A DNA stretch of 64,000 nt from Phytobacter diazotrophicus (GCA_004346725.1 SMDE01000008.1:62001-126000); one strand, 5' to 3'; counted from the first letter of the stretch, positions 19,166-29,912 are shown. The notes: generated from the letters alone by a model not told the origin. Numbers and translations: made by a program.

Positions 19166-20602
19166 TTACTTGTCTTTGGGCATAGTGAGTAAGTTGTTGC
19201 GCTCATACTTTTCTGGGGTGATGGTTTTATCCACCAGTTCGCCCAAAACATACTTACGCACCGTTTCGACATTATTCACCTGCGTATGGTTACCAATACT
19301 GGTGAGGAGGCCTTTCGCATTGTAATTGAAGGTGGTGGCGTTGGTTTCTTCATTATCCACCGTATGGTACAGATAATTCTGTGAATTTTTGCTCGAGTTA
19401 AGTGAAAGCGGCGTGGCCGGATCCAGCGCCTGATACCAGGACGCGGTCAGATGCGTATGCAGCGTCTGCTTAACGCTTAGCGAACCATCATGCGACGTAC
19501 TCTCTTGTGTAGATTGCGATGCCTGGTACGCGAAGCTCTCTTTCTCATCTATACGATACGGGTTGATGGCTTTCTCCGTTTCTGTCAGCGACAGAGAGAA
19601 ATCATTCAGACCACGGACCTGTACCTTGCCGTCACCGCCCATCTGGATAGCGCTCGGTGAGCTCGCCTTGCTGCTCTCTTTTGGCTGCGTCTTATTCAGC
19701 GCATGGAACGCAGTCTTAAGCATCGCCATTTGATCGCTATCGCCATGACCATCACGACGCGCTTTATCAAACTTGCTATCCCAGGCGTTTAATGCCGCCT
19801 GTTGTTCAGCCGCAGTGCCCACCAGAGACGGATTAGACGTATCGCTGGTCATTTTCAGCGAGAAATTATTGTCCTGATAACCAATCCAGCGTTCTTTATC
19901 GTCAGCATGGAAGTTAAGGGATTGCTGCGACAGATCGCCACGGCTGAGGTCAGTTTTCAGATCGACGGATTTGATGAGTGAGCTGTCAAACTGCGTCAGG
20001 CCGGAAACGTCCATTCTCGGAGGCTTCTCGCTCAGACCGTTAAGCGCAGACTGGAAGGCATTTCCCAATTTTGCGATTTCTGCCGCTTCCTCATCGCTGG
20101 CTTTGCCGCCTTCGGTCGTGAGCTCTACCGCAATACCATCACTCTGACGCGTCAGATTCAGATGTACAACAGAACCCGATTGCGTCGTGATATTCAGCGA
20201 CACGGCAGATTTGGTTGGGAAATTCGTGTTGGTGTCCAGCCCGAGGCTGGTCAGCGCCTGACTCACATCGCCCTGATTATCGGCGTAGTTACTGAGGAGT
20301 AACCCCCCCAGCCCGCTTAGCGAGGATACGCCTTCACTGCTCAACCCAAGTTGCATCAGGCCCGAAAGCGCACTATCCGCTTGCGTTGATGCTTTCGCAG
20401 CATCGCTGATTTTGGTTGGCGACATGGAGTACACGGCGGCAATTTCTGCCGTCTGACTGCCAAAAATCACCTTCGCAGAGGCAGATGCCGCAGCGGGCAG
20501 CGCCGTGCCGTTGGATTTTACTGTCGGTGAGGAGTTCCCGACAGAGGAAGCCAGATGCGACAGCGTGGTCAGAAACGTCTTGTTGTTGATGCCAGTGATC
20601 AT
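19166..20602 (-). CDS. Unrecognised 478-residue cysteine-free protein
   Basis: A full-length ORF with a plausible ribosome site (GGGAG about ten bases before the ATG) and its own 3' hairpin. I do not recognise a domain. It has no signal peptide, no membrane segment and no cysteine. It is rich in Ser, Thr, Asn and Gln. Residues 1-110 are Ala/Ser-rich with amphipathic helices, 135-165 look like a beta segment, and a middle part (240-300) has aromatic residues in ERWIGYQDN and NAWDSKFDKA. In E. coli K-12 a different, unrelated gene (yacH) occupies the place between acnB and lpd, so this is a variable slot. The composition would fit an exported or surface-associated protein, but that is inference. 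Confidence 0.7.
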   Translation of the reverse strand: MITGINNKTFLTTLSHLASSVGNSSPTVKSNGTALPAAASASAKVIFGSQTAEIAAVYSMSPTKISDAAKASTQADSALSGLMQLGLSSEGVSSLSGLGGLLLSNYADNQGDVSQALTSLGLDTNTNFPTKSAVSLNITTQSGSVVHLNLTRQSDGIAVELTTEGGKASDEEAAEIAKLGNAFQSALNGLSEKPPRMDVSGLTQFDSSLIKSVDLKTDLSRGDLSQQSLNFHADDKERWIGYQDNNFSLKMTSDTSNPSLVGTAAEQQAALNAWDSKFDKARRDGHGDSDQMAMLKTAFHALNKTQPKESSKASSPSAIQMGGDGKVQVRGLNDFSLSLTETEKAINPYRIDEKESFAYQASQSTQESTSHDGSLSVKQTLHTHLTASWYQALDPATPLSLNSSKNSQNYLYHTVDNEETNATTFNYNAKGLLTSIGNHTQVNNVETVRKYVLGELVDKTITPEKYERNNLLTMPKDK

Positions 20603-20715
20603 GACGATGAAACTCCCTCTCCCATCGATAAGGTGTGGACTATATACATCGGCAGATCGCGCGCATTATTTATACCAAAATGGAGAAATTATGAATTTAT
20701 TCGCGAAAGACAGGC

Positions 20716-20739
20716 AAAAAAAACGCCTCCGAAGAGGCG
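20716..20739 (-). terminator. Rho-independent terminator of lpd
   Basis: On the minus strand CGCCTC and GAGGCG pair around a very stable TTCG loop, followed by eight T residues. It ends the pdhR-aceEF-lpd transcript. Confidence 0.9.
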
Positions 20740-20756
20740 CTTAGTATGAAGCGAAA

Positions 20757-22181
20757 TTATTTTTTCTTCGCTTTCGGGTTCGGCAGGTCGGTGATGCTAC
20801 CTTCGAACACTTCGGCTGCCAGGCCAACAGACTCGTGCAGCGTCGGGTGCGCGTGGATAGTCAGCGCGATGTCCTCTGCGTCACAGCCCATTTCGATAGC
20901 CAGACCGATTTCACCCAGCAGCTCGCCGCCGTTGGTACCGACAATCGCACCACCGATGACGCGGTGAGTCTCTTTGTCGAAAATCAGTTTGGTCATACCG
21001 TCTGCGCAGTCAGAAGCAATAGCACGGCCAGAAGCAGCCCACGGGAAGGTGGCGGTTTCGTAGCTGATGCCTTTCTCTTTCGCTTCTTTCTCTGTCAGAC
21101 CAACCCATGCAACTTCTGGCTCGGTGTATGCGATAGACGGGATAACTTTCGGATCGAAGTAGTGTTTTTTGCCAGCGATAACTTCGGCAGCAACGTGACC
21201 TTCGTGAACACCTTTGTGCGCCAGCATCGGCTGACCGACGATATCGCCGATAGCATAGATGTGCGGTACGTTGGTACGCAGTTGTTTGTCAACGCGGATA
21301 AAGCCACGCTCGTCAACTTCAACACCCGCCTGGCCTGCGTCCAGCAGTTTACCGTTCGGTACACGACCGATAGCGACCAGCACTGCATCATAACGCTGTG
21401 CTTCGGCAGGCGCTTTTTTGCCTTCCATGGAAACGTAAATACCGTCTTCTTTCGCTTCAACGGCAGTCACTTTGGTTTCCAGCATCAGGTTGAATTTCTG
21501 GCTGATGCGTTTGGTGAAGACTTTCACGATGTCTTTATCGGCAGCCGGGATAACCTGGTCGAACATTTCAACCACGTCAATCTGTGAACCCAGCGCATGG
21601 TAAACGGTACCCATTTCCAGGCCGATGATACCGCCGCCCATAACCAGCAGACGTTTAGGAACGGTTTTCAGCTCCAGTGCATCGGTGGAGTCCCATACGC
21701 GCGGATCTTCATGCGGAATAAACGGCAGTTCGATCGGACGGGAACCCGCTGCGATGATGGCGTTGTCGAAATTGATCACGGTTTTGCCGTTTTCGCCTTC
21801 AACTTCCAGGGTGTTCGCACCGGTGAATTTACCCAGACCGTTGACCACTTTAACTTTACGACCTTTCGCCATGCCTGCCAGGCCGCCGGTCAGTTGAGTG
21901 ATAACTTTCTCTTTCCAGGTACGGATTTTATCGATATCAGTCTGCGGCTCACCAAATACGATACCGTGAGTCGCCAGCGCTTTAGCTTCTTCAATAACTT
22001 TCGCTACGTGCAGCAGCGCTTTAGAAGGGATACAACCGACGTTCAGACAAACACCGCCGAGGGTGTTGTAACGTTCTACGATGACGGTTTCCAGACCTAA
22101 ATCAGCGCAACGGAAGGCAGCAGAGTAACCTGCCGGGCCTGCCCCAAGTACCACGACCTGAGTTTTGATTTCAGTACTCAT
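20757..22181 (-). CDS. lpd: Dihydrolipoyl dehydrogenase (E3)
   Basis: The FAD enzyme that reoxidises the lipoyl groups of the pyruvate and 2-oxoglutarate dehydrogenase complexes and of the glycine cleavage system. The 474-residue protein has the FAD loop GAGPAGYSAA (13-22), the redox disulphide C45/C50 in GGVCLNVGCIPSK, the NAD-binding GGGIIGLE and the catalytic H445-E450 pair in HPTLHE. Two ATGs lie in tandem; the second (22181) has better spacing from GAGG and equals the E. coli start. A terminator after aceF and a gap of about 160 AT-rich bases before lpd suggest it also has its own promoter, as in E. coli. Confidence 0.96.
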   Translation of the reverse strand: MSTEIKTQVVVLGAGPAGYSAAFRCADLGLETVIVERYNTLGGVCLNVGCIPSKALLHVAKVIEEAKALATHGIVFGEPQTDIDKIRTWKEKVITQLTGGLAGMAKGRKVKVVNGLGKFTGANTLEVEGENGKTVINFDNAIIAAGSRPIELPFIPHEDPRVWDSTDALELKTVPKRLLVMGGGIIGLEMGTVYHALGSQIDVVEMFDQVIPAADKDIVKVFTKRISQKFNLMLETKVTAVEAKEDGIYVSMEGKKAPAEAQRYDAVLVAIGRVPNGKLLDAGQAGVEVDERGFIRVDKQLRTNVPHIYAIGDIVGQPMLAHKGVHEGHVAAEVIAGKKHYFDPKVIPSIAYTEPEVAWVGLTEKEAKEKGISYETATFPWAASGRAIASDCADGMTKLIFDKETHRVIGGAIVGTNGGELLGEIGLAIEMGCDAEDIALTIHAHPTLHESVGLAAEVFEGSITDLPNPKAKKK

Positions 22182-22346
22182 CATGACCTCTTATTGATTT
22201 CCGGCAGTCAGGTACTTGTCGCCCTTTATCCACCGGGACGTTCTATCCGCCCGCAGTTTACAAAAATGTTAACAATTTTGAAACAACAAACGGCTCACGA
22301 ATTCTCGTTTCGCTAATAACCTCACAGACATTATGAGGTTAAAAGG

Positions 22347-22370
22347 AAAAAAGCCGGCCGTCAGGCCGGC
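22347..22370 (-). terminator. Rho-independent terminator between aceF and lpd
   Basis: On the minus strand GCCGGCC and GGCCGGC pair around TGAC and are followed by six T residues. It would separate aceEF messages from lpd, so that lpd is read partly from its own promoter. Confidence 0.87.
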
Positions 22371-22377
22371 TTTCCGA

Positions 22378-24276
22378 TTACATCACCAGACGACGGATGT
22401 CTGACAGCATGTTGTTGATGATGGTAATGAAGCGAGCACCATCAGCACCGTCAATCACGCGGTGGTCGAAGGACAGAGAGATCGGCATCATCAGACGCGG
22501 AACGAACTCTTTACCGTTCCAGACCGGCTCCATCGCAGACTTGGAGACACCCAGAATAGCCACTTCCGGCGCGTTAACAATCGGGGCGAAGTGGGTTGTA
22601 CCCAGGCCACCGATGCTGGAGATGGTGAAGCAACCGCCCTGCATTTCGCCAGCAGTCAGCTTGCCATCACGCGCTTTTTTGGAGATCACGGTCAGCTCAC
22701 GAGACAGCTCAGTGATGCTCTTCTTGTTCACGTCTTTAAAGACCGGAACAACCAGACCGTTCGGAGTATCAACCGCAACACCGATGTTGATATATTTTTT
22801 CAGGGTCAGACGCTGACCGTCTTCGGACAGAGAGCTGTTGAAGCGCGGCATCTGTTCCAGCGCAGCAGCAACGGCTTTCATGATGAAGACAACCGGGGTG
22901 AATTTCACGTCCAGTTTACGTTTCTCAGCTTCGGCGTTCTGCTGTTTACGGAACGCTTCCAGATCGGTGATATCGGTTTTGTCGAAGTGCGTAACGTGCG
23001 GGATCATCACCCAGTTACGGCTCAGGTTAGCACCAGAGATTTTCTGGATACGACCCAGTTCCACTTCTTCGATTTCACCAAACTTGCTGAAATCAACTTT
23101 CGGCCACGGCAGCATGCCAGGCAGACCGCCACCAGTCGCAGCAGCAGGAGCCGCTTCTGCGCGCTTGATAGCCTCTTTCACGTAAGTCTGAACGTCTTCG
23201 CGCAGGATACGACCTTTACGGCCAGTCCCCTTCACTTTCGCCAGGTTCACACCGAATTCGCGCGCCAGGCGGCGGATCAGCGGAGTCGCGTGAATATAAG
23301 CGTCGTTTTCAGCAAACTCAGATTTGCCTTCTGCTTTCGCCGCAGGAGCAGCAGCAGGTTTAGCAGCCTGAGCGGCCGGAGCCGGGGCAGCGGCGGCTGG
23401 TGCAGCAGCCGGAGCCGCCGCAGGCGCAGCGCCTTCCACTTCGAAGACCATGATCAGGGAGCCGGTAGACACTTTGTCGCCAGTGCTGATTTTGATCTCT
23501 TTAACGGTACCTGCGAACGGCGCCGGCACTTCCATGGAAGCCTTGTCGCCTTCAACGGTGATCAGTGACTGCTCAGCGGCAACTTTATCGCCCACTTTCA
23601 CCATCACTTCGGTCACTTCAACTTCGTCACCGCCGATATCCGGTACGTTAACGTCTTTTGCGCCAGCCGCAGCAGCAGGGGCCGCGGCCTGAGCCGGAGC
23701 CGCCGCCTGTGCAGGCGCGGCAGCAGGTGCAGCACCCGCCACTTCGAAGACCATGATTAGGGAACCGGTAGACACTTTGTCACCAGTGCTGATTTTGATC
23801 TCTTTCACGACGCCCGCGAACGGTGCCGGAACTTCCATAGAGGCTTTATCACCTTCAACGGTGATCAGAGATTGCTCAGCGGCAACGGTGTCGCCTGGTT
23901 TAACCATGATTTCAGTGACTTCAACTTCATCGCCGCCGATATCCGGTACGTGAACTTCTTTCGCGCTCGCGGCTGCAGGTGCTGCTGCCGGAGCCGCTTC
24001 TTTCTTCTCTTCTGCCTTGGCAGGTGCAGCGGCTGCTGCACCGTCGGCGGAATCGAAAATCATAATCAGTTTGCCGGTCTCGGTTTTGTCGCCAACAGAA
24101 ACTTTAATTTCTTTGACGACGCCAGCCTGCGGAGACGGGACTTCCATAGAGGCTTTGTCGCCTTCTACGGTGATCAGCGACTGTTCTGCTTCAACTTTGT
24201 CGCCCACTTTGACCAGGATCTCGGTGATTTCAACTTCATCAGCCCCGATGTCCGGTACGTTGATTTCGATAGCCAT
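22378..24276 (-). CDS. aceF: Pyruvate dehydrogenase E2, dihydrolipoyl acetyltransferase
   Basis: The core of the pyruvate dehydrogenase complex, passing acetyl groups to CoA. The 632-residue protein has three lipoyl domains with lipoyl lysines K41, K144 and K245 (each in [10 protein letters not shown]), joined by Ala/Pro linkers of different lengths. A peripheral subunit-binding domain (about 331-366, [14 protein letters not shown]) follows, then the catalytic domain with FDHRVIDG (H605, D609). Lipoyl domains 2 and 3 are nearly the same at DNA level. It lies 14 bases after aceE in the same operon. Confidence 0.97.
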   Translation of the reverse strand: MAIEINVPDIGADEVEITEILVKVGDKVEAEQSLITVEGDKASMEVPSPQAGVVKEIKVSVGDKTETGKLIMIFDSADGAAAAAPAKAEEKKEAAPAAAPAAASAKEVHVPDIGGDEVEVTEIMVKPGDTVAAEQSLITVEGDKASMEVPAPFAGVVKEIKISTGDKVSTGSLIMVFEVAGAAPAAAPAQAAAPAQAAAPAAAAGAKDVNVPDIGGDEVEVTEVMVKVGDKVAAEQSLITVEGDKASMEVPAPFAGTVKEIKISTGDKVSTGSLIMVFEVEGAAPAAAPAAAPAAAAPAPAAQAAKPAAAPAAKAEGKSEFAENDAYIHATPLIRRLAREFGVNLAKVKGTGRKGRILREDVQTYVKEAIKRAEAAPAAATGGGLPGMLPWPKVDFSKFGEIEEVELGRIQKISGANLSRNWVMIPHVTHFDKTDITDLEAFRKQQNAEAEKRKLDVKFTPVVFIMKAVAAALEQMPRFNSSLSEDGQRLTLKKYINIGVAVDTPNGLVVPVFKDVNKKSITELSRELTVISKKARDGKLTAGEMQGGCFTISSIGGLGTTHFAPIVNAPEVAILGVSKSAMEPVWNGKEFVPRLMMPISLSFDHRVIDGADGARFITIINNMLSDIRRLVM

Positions 24277-24290
24277 TATCTTTTTACCTC

Positions 24291-26954
24291 TTACGCCAGA
24301 CGCGGGTTAACTTTTTCTGCATCGATGTTGAATTTGGTAATTGCTTCCGCAACCACTTTCTTATCGATTTCGCCACGTTTAGCCAGTTCGCCCAGTGCTG
24401 CTACAACCACATAAGAAGCATCAACTTCGAAGTGGTGACGCAGGTTTTCACGGCTGTCAGAGCGGCCGAAGCCGTCGGTACCCAGTACACGGTAATCATC
24501 AGCCGGTACATAAGTACGAACCTGCTCTGCGAACAGTTTCATATAGTCAGTAGATGCCACAGCCGGCGCATCGTTCATCACCTGAGCGATGTACGGAACG
24601 CGCGGGGTTTCCAGCGGGTGCAGCATGTTCCAGCGCTCACAATCCTGGCCATCACGCGCCAGCTCAGTGAAGGAAGTGACGCTATAAACGTCAGAACCAA
24701 CGCCGTAGTCTTTCGCCAGGATCTGTGCCGCTTCACGCACGTGACGCAGGATAGAACCGGAGCCCAACAGCTGAACTTTACCTTTGCTACCTTCCAGAGT
24801 TTCGAGTTTGTAGATACCTTTACGGATACCTTCCTCGGCACCTGCTGGCATTGCCGGCATATGGTAGTTTTCGTTCAGCGTGGTGATGTAGTAGTACACG
24901 TTCTCTTGCGCTTCACCGTACATACGGGTCAAACCATCATGCATGATGACCGCCACTTCGTACGCGTAGGACGGATCGTAAGAGATACAGTTCGGGATAG
25001 TCAGAGACTGAATGTGGCTGTGACCATCTTCGTGCTGCAGACCTTCGCCGTTCAGGGTCGTACGACCGGAAGTACCACCTACCAGGAAGCCGCGCGCCTG
25101 TTGGTCGCCAGCCTGCCAGCACAGGTCACCGATACGCTGGAACCCGAACATGGAGTAATAGATGTAGAACGGGATCATCGGCAGGTTGTTGGTGCTGTAA
25201 GAGGTCGCAGCAGCCAGCCAGGATGCGCCAGCGCCCAGCTCGTTAATACCTTCCTGCAGAATCTGGCCTTTTTCGTCTTCTTTGTAGTAAGCAACCTGCT
25301 CACGGTCCTGCGGGGTGTACTGCTGGCCGTTCGGGCTGTAGATACCAATCTGACGGAACAGACCTTCCATACCGAAGGTACGTGCTTCGTCAGCGATGAT
25401 TGGAACCAGACGATCTTTGATAGACTTGTTCTTGAGCATCACGTTCAGGGCACGAACGAAGGCGATAGTGGTAGAAATCTCTTTATTCTGCTCTTCCAGC
25501 AGTTGGGAGAAATCTTCCAGCGCAGGCAGTTCCAGCTTCTCGGTGAATTTAGGCTGACGAGCAGGCAGGTAGCCTTTCAGCGCCTGACGACGTTCGTGCA
25601 GGTACTTATACTCTTCAGAACCTTCCGGGAAGGTCAGGTAAGACAGGTTTTCAACCTGCTCATCGGTTACTGGAACGTTGAAACGGTCGCGGATATAACG
25701 CACGCCGTCCATGTTCATTTTCTTAACCTGGTGCGCGATGTTTTTACCTTCAGCGGTATCGCCCATGCCGTAACCTTTGATGGTGTGGGCCAGGATTACA
25801 GTCGCTTTACCTTTGGTTTCACGCGCTTTTTTCAGTGCAGCGTAGACTTTCTTCGGATCGTGACCACCACGGTTCAGGGCCCAGATCTGCTCGTCAGTCC
25901 AGTCGGCAACCAGTGCAGCAGTTTCCGGGTATTTACCGAAGAAATGCTCACGGACGTAGGCGCCGTCTTTGGATTTAAAGGTCTGATAGTCGCCGTCAAC
26001 GGTTTCGTTCATCAGTTGAATCAGTTTACCGCTGGTATCTTTACGCAGCAGCTCATCCCAACGACCGCCCCACATCACTTTGATCACGTTCCAGCCAGCA
26101 CCTGCGAAGATGCCTTCCAGTTCGTTGATGATCTTGCCGTTACCGGTTACCGGGCCATCAAGACGCTGCAGGTTACAGTTGATGATGAAGCACAGGTTGT
26201 CCAGCTTCTCACGGGTAGCGATGGTGATCGCGCCTTTAGATTCCGGCTCGTCCATTTCACCGTCGCCCAGGAAGGCGTAAACGGTCTGCTCAGAGGTATC
26301 TTTCAGGCCACGGTGTTCCAGATATTTCAGGAATTTTGCCTGATAGATCGCACCGATAGGGCCCAGACCCATGGATACGGTCGGGAACTGCCAGAATTCC
26401 GGCATCAGTTTCGGGTGCGGATAAGAAGACAGGCCTTTGCCATGAACTTCCTGACGGAAGTTGTTCATCTGCTCTTCAGTCAGACGACCTTCCAGGAAGG
26501 CACGTGCATAGATGCCCGGAGAGATGTGGCCCTGGAAGTACACCAGATCGCCGCCGTCTTTCTCGTTGGCTGCACGGAAGAAATGGTTAAAGCACACTTC
26601 GTAGACAGTTGCGGAAGACTGGAAGGACGCCATGTGGCCGCCCAGTTCGAGGTCTTTCTTGGAAGCGCGCAGAACCGTCATGATAGCGTTCCAGCGAATT
26701 GCCGAGCGAATACGACGTTCCAGCTCCAGATTACCCGGGTATTCCGGTTCGTCTTCAACGGCAATAGTGTTGACATAGTTGCTAGCTCCGGTACCAGCGG
26801 CAACTTTCACGCCCCCTTTGCGGGCTTCGGAAAGCAGCTGGTCAATCAGATACTGAGCACGCTCAACACCTTCTTCACGGATTACCGATTCGATCGCCTG
26901 TAGCCAGTCGCGAGTTTCAATCGGATCCACGTCATTTTGGAAACGTTCTGACAT
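24291..26954 (-). CDS. aceE: Pyruvate dehydrogenase E1 component
   Basis: The thiamine diphosphate enzyme that decarboxylates pyruvate and acetylates the lipoyl arms of AceF. At 887 residues it equals the E. coli homodimeric E1. The ThDP/magnesium motif is seen as GDGE (230-233) followed by NCN (259-261). The sequence before the ATG is unusual: a run of six C residues lies between a weak AAGGAAT site and the start. The gene follows pdhR after a 285-base gap holding a degenerate ERIC-like repeat, and is read from the pdhR promoter, possibly with internal promoters. Confidence 0.97.
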   Translation of the reverse strand: MSERFQNDVDPIETRDWLQAIESVIREEGVERAQYLIDQLLSEARKGGVKVAAGTGASNYVNTIAVEDEPEYPGNLELERRIRSAIRWNAIMTVLRASKKDLELGGHMASFQSSATVYEVCFNHFFRAANEKDGGDLVYFQGHISPGIYARAFLEGRLTEEQMNNFRQEVHGKGLSSYPHPKLMPEFWQFPTVSMGLGPIGAIYQAKFLKYLEHRGLKDTSEQTVYAFLGDGEMDEPESKGAITIATREKLDNLCFIINCNLQRLDGPVTGNGKIINELEGIFAGAGWNVIKVMWGGRWDELLRKDTSGKLIQLMNETVDGDYQTFKSKDGAYVREHFFGKYPETAALVADWTDEQIWALNRGGHDPKKVYAALKKARETKGKATVILAHTIKGYGMGDTAEGKNIAHQVKKMNMDGVRYIRDRFNVPVTDEQVENLSYLTFPEGSEEYKYLHERRQALKGYLPARQPKFTEKLELPALEDFSQLLEEQNKEISTTIAFVRALNVMLKNKSIKDRLVPIIADEARTFGMEGLFRQIGIYSPNGQQYTPQDREQVAYYKEDEKGQILQEGINELGAGASWLAAATSYSTNNLPMIPFYIYYSMFGFQRIGDLCWQAGDQQARGFLVGGTSGRTTLNGEGLQHEDGHSHIQSLTIPNCISYDPSYAYEVAVIMHDGLTRMYGEAQENVYYYITTLNENYHMPAMPAGAEEGIRKGIYKLETLEGSKGKVQLLGSGSILRHVREAAQILAKDYGVGSDVYSVTSFTELARDGQDCERWNMLHPLETPRVPYIAQVMNDAPAVASTDYMKLFAEQVRTYVPADDYRVLGTDGFGRSDSRENLRHHFEVDASYVVVAALGELAKRGEIDKKVVAEAITKFNIDAEKVNPRLA

Positions 26955-27020
26955 GGGGGGTATTCCTTATCTATCTAATACGTTGAGTTATCTGGAACCT
27001 GTCCCATTGCCCTCTTTGTT

Positions 27021-27134
27021 CTTCATACCTCAGGTTGTCTCGTTGTTGGCTGCGCTTCCTCGCACCAGCCACATAGTTCACTATGCTGCTGGCGCCTCGC
27101 GCATTTGCCGCCGCGATACAACCCGAATTATTTT
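27021..27134. repeat. Degenerate ERIC-like element between pdhR and aceE
   Basis: TTCATAC, TTGGCTGCG, TTGCCGCC and CGAATTATTT occur in the order of the ERIC/IRU family, around a central interrupted palindrome: CCAGC (27065-27069) with GCTGG (27088-27092), and CATAG (27072-27076) with CTATG (27081-27085). The ends have decayed. It is in the leader of aceE and would form a hairpin in the pdhR-aceE message. Confidence 0.6.
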
Positions 27135-27239
27135 GAACAACTAAAAGAGCAATAAGACAGGTTCTGCGTTTAGTTGCCGCGCTCTAAATTTTTGGCGCTC
27201 TGGTTACAACTCTTCCGGCACAAACTCCACCAGAAAATG

Positions 27240-28004
27240 CTAATTCTTTCTCTGTTCCAGCCGACGGAGCGAGCGTTCACGACGGCTCTGCTCACGGCTG
27301 CGGTCCAGCAGGATTTCTTCGATAAAAGCCAGGTGGCGATGAGAGGCTTCACGCGCTTCTTCAGGTTCGCCCGCCATAATGGCTGCAAAGATACTGCTGC
27401 GATGCTTGCTCACCAGCGGCAGCATCTCGCGGCGCGCGTAGAGCAATTCGAAATTCTCACGAACATTCTGTGCCAACATAGGTTCCATGCAACGAAGCAG
27501 ATGTAAAAGCACAACATTATGTGCCGCTTCGGTTACAGCGATTTGATATTGCACGACAGCGTTCGATTCCGCGTCGAGGTCGCCGGACTGCTGCGCCAGT
27601 TCAATCGCCTGATGCAGTTCGCCAATGCGTACCTTGTCTTCGTCCGTGCTGCGTAATGCGGCGTAATAAGCGGCAATGCCTTCCAGTGCGTGACGCGTCT
27701 CGAGCAAATCAAATTGGGATTCGGGATGGTCGGAGAGCAACTCAACGAGCGGATCGCTGAAGCTCTGCCAGAGGCTGCTTTGAACAAACGTACCGCCACC
27801 CTGGCGACGCAGCAGAAGCCCTTTCGCTTCGAGGCGCTGGATGGCCTCACGCAGTGAAGGACGTGAAACATCGAACTGTTTGGCCAGTTCGCGTTCTGGA
27901 GGCAATTTTTCACCGGGGCGCAAGGTCCCCTCAAGAATCAAAAACTCCAGTTGCTGCTCAATCACATCGGATAGTTTTGGCTGGCGGATTTTGCTGTAGG
28001 CCAT
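27240..28004 (-). CDS. pdhR: Pyruvate-responsive transcriptional repressor PdhR
   Basis: A GntR-family (FadR subfamily) regulator that represses the pdhR-aceEF-lpd operon and lets go when pyruvate binds. The 254-residue protein has a winged-helix N-terminal domain (about 9-75, with [21 protein letters not shown] as recognition region) and a helical FCD effector domain (about 90-230). Its operator lies just upstream at 28036-28052, so autoregulation is expected. It is the first gene of the operon. Confidence 0.96.
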   Translation of the reverse strand: MAYSKIRQPKLSDVIEQQLEFLILEGTLRPGEKLPPERELAKQFDVSRPSLREAIQRLEAKGLLLRRQGGGTFVQSSLWQSFSDPLVELLSDHPESQFDLLETRHALEGIAAYYAALRSTDEDKVRIGELHQAIELAQQSGDLDAESNAVVQYQIAVTEAAHNVVLLHLLRCMEPMLAQNVRENFELLYARREMLPLVSKHRSSIFAAIMAGEPEEAREASHRHLAFIEEILLDRSREQSRRERSLRRLEQRKN

Positions 28005-28035
28005 TGTTCCCTGTCTCTACCATTCGCCCGGAGTA

Positions 28036-28052
28036 AATTGGTCTTACCAATT
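28036..28052 (-). promoter_or_regulatory. PdhR operator
   Basis: AATTGGT-CTT-ACCAATT is a perfect palindrome matching the known PdhR motif (ATTGGT..ACCAAT). It lies 32 bases before the pdhR start. On the minus strand a candidate -10 (TATGAA) lies immediately before it, so the operator would cover the start of transcription. Confidence 0.88.
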
Positions 28053-28538
28053 TCATATTCGTGACGCTAAAGTAACAAAGTATTCACCTTATGTCCATAC
28101 AGGTTTTGATTGAAATCAGTAAACACTGCACATTTTAACAACGTTACAGAAATAACGTTTCAAACATGTAACCTTGCACAAATGACTCGTTTACTCCCAA
28201 AGAGGCAGTTTTAACTTTATTGAAACGCGCTCATTTAAATTTGAACCGATTCAGTGTGAATAGATTTGCATACTAAAACCAAATAAATGCATAAATAGTC
28301 AATTGATCAAAAAACAGCCTGAACCGAGGCGATTTACAAATGGTTTCTTTTTATGCAAGTCGTCATATCCCCTTCACAAAGCAGGTGCAAACGCCAGCGC
28401 TTACCACTATTCTGAGCTTCACGAAAGGGATGAGTGCAAATTCACGTCAGCATTTCGTAAATAAAAAAATACAATAAATGGAATTTCTCCCTTACACGCA
28501 GACAACAGCGTAGACATAATAACCACACACGAGGTTTC
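28053..28538. other. AT-rich divergent promoter region, pdhR / aroP
   Basis: The two genes point away from each other across 534 bases with no convincing ORF. It contains the PdhR operator at the left end and a TyrR-like box near the right end (28456-28473). Between them I see no strong hairpin or repeat, only AT-rich sequence with many TTAAC and AAATA tracts. Confidence 0.6.
28456..28473 (+). promoter_or_regulatory. Candidate TyrR box upstream of aroP
   Basis: CGTAAA-N6-AATACA resembles the TyrR consensus TGTAAA-N6-TTTACA (nine of twelve positions). It is 65 bases before the aroP ATG. E. coli aroP is repressed by TyrR with aromatic amino acids, so such a box is expected, but this match is imperfect. 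Confidence 0.4.
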
Positions 28539-29912
28539 ATGATGGAAGGTCAACAGCACGGCGATCAGCTTAAGCGCGGCCTTAAGAACCGCCATATTCA
28601 GCTTATCGCGCTGGGCGGCGCTATCGGGACTGGCCTGTTTCTGGGCAGCGCGTCAGTCATTAATTCTGCAGGGCCAGGGATTATCCTGGGTTATGCCATT
28701 GCGGGTTTCATTGCTTTTCTGATTATGCGCCAGTTGGGCGAGATGGTCGTTGAGGAGCCGGTTGCAGGCTCATTCAGCCACTTCGCGTACAAATACTGGG
28801 GTAATTTCGCGGGTTTTGCCTCCGGCTGGAACTACTGGGTGCTGTATGTGCTGGTTGCGATGGCGGAACTCACCGCCGTTGGTAAATATATCCAGTTCTG
28901 GTGGCCAGAAATCCCAACCTGGGTCTCCGCAGCGGCCTTCTTCGTTATTATCAACGCCATTAACCTCACCAACGTTAAAGTGTTTGGTGAGATGGAGTTC
29001 TGGTTCGCCATTATTAAAGTGGTTGCTGTAGTGGCGATGATCCTGTTCGGCGGCTGGTTACTGTTCAGCGGCAGCGCAGGTCCACAGGCGACAGTACGCA
29101 ACCTGTGGGAGCAAGGCGGTTTCTTACCACACGGTATCTCAGGCCTGGTAATGATGATGGCTATCATCATGTTCTCCTTTGGTGGCCTTGAGCTGGTAGG
29201 GATTACGGCTGCAGAAGCGGACAACCCGGAGCAGAGCATTCCAAAAGCGACCAACCAGGTTATCTACCGCATCCTGATCTTCTATGTGGGCTCACTGGCT
29301 GTCCTGCTTTCTCTGCTGCCGTGGACGCGCGTCACAGCGGATACCAGCCCGTTCGTACTGATTTTCCATGAGCTGGGTGACACCTTCGTGGCGAATGCAT
29401 TGAACATCGTCGTGCTGACTGCCGCGCTGTCGGTTTACAACAGTTGCGTATACTGTAACAGCCGTATGCTGTTCGGCCTCGCACAGCAGGGGAACGCGCC
29501 AAAAGCGCTGCTCTCCGTCGACAAACGTGGTGTTCCGGTTAATACCATTCTGGTTTCCGCTGTGGTCACTGCGCTGTGCGTACTGATCAACTATATGGCG
29601 CCTGAATCGGCATTTGGCCTGCTGATGGCACTGGTGGTTTCTGCCCTGGTCATCAACTGGGCAATGATTAGCCTGGCGCATATGAAGTTCCGAAAAGCCA
29701 AACAGCAGCAGGGCGTGACGCCGCGTTTCCCGGCGCTGTTGTACCCGTTAGGTAACTGGATTTGCCTGCTGTTTATGGCAGCCGTACTGGTCATTATGCT
29801 GATGACTGACGGCATGGCTATCTCCGTCTACCTGATCCCGGTATGGCTGGTCATCCTTGGCGTCGGCTATATGTTTAAAGAGAAAAGTGCAAAAGCGGTG
29901 AAAGCGCACTGA
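28539..29912 (+). CDS. aroP: Aromatic amino acid:proton symporter
   Basis: The general inner-membrane permease for phenylalanine, tyrosine and tryptophan. The 457-residue protein belongs to the APC superfamily, with about 12 membrane helices. It opens with the family's cytoplasmic QLKRGLKNRHIQLIALGGAIG, whose last glycine-rich part starts helix 1. Two ATGs stand in tandem; the first is used in E. coli and follows GAGG. It is a single-gene unit with a hairpin terminator after it. Confidence 0.95.
   Translation: MMEGQQHGDQLKRGLKNRHIQLIALGGAIGTGLFLGSASVINSAGPGIILGYAIAGFIAFLIMRQLGEMVVEEPVAGSFSHFAYKYWGNFAGFASGWNYWVLYVLVAMAELTAVGKYIQFWWPEIPTWVSAAAFFVIINAINLTNVKVFGEMEFWFAIIKVVAVVAMILFGGWLLFSGSAGPQATVRNLWEQGGFLPHGISGLVMMMAIIMFSFGGLELVGITAAEADNPEQSIPKATNQVIYRILIFYVGSLAVLLSLLPWTRVTADTSPFVLIFHELGDTFVANALNIVVLTAALSVYNSCVYCNSRMLFGLAQQGNAPKALLSVDKRGVPVNTILVSAVVTALCVLINYMAPESAFGLLMALVVSALVINWAMISLAHMKFRKAKQQQGVTPRFPALLYPLGNWICLLFMAAVLVIMLMTDGMAISVYLIPVWLVILGVGYMFKEKSAKAVKAH

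Noticed and set aside
22462-23568. 368-residue open frame opposite aceF
   Set aside because: Mirror of the Ala/Pro linkers and lipoyl repeats; composed of Arg/Ser runs with no domain.
24432-26903. 823-residue open frame on the plus strand opposite aceE
   Set aside because: It lies wholly antisense to aceE, whose strong codon bias leaves the opposite frame free of stops. The translation shows no domain and is rich in Phe, Val and Gln as expected of a mirror frame.
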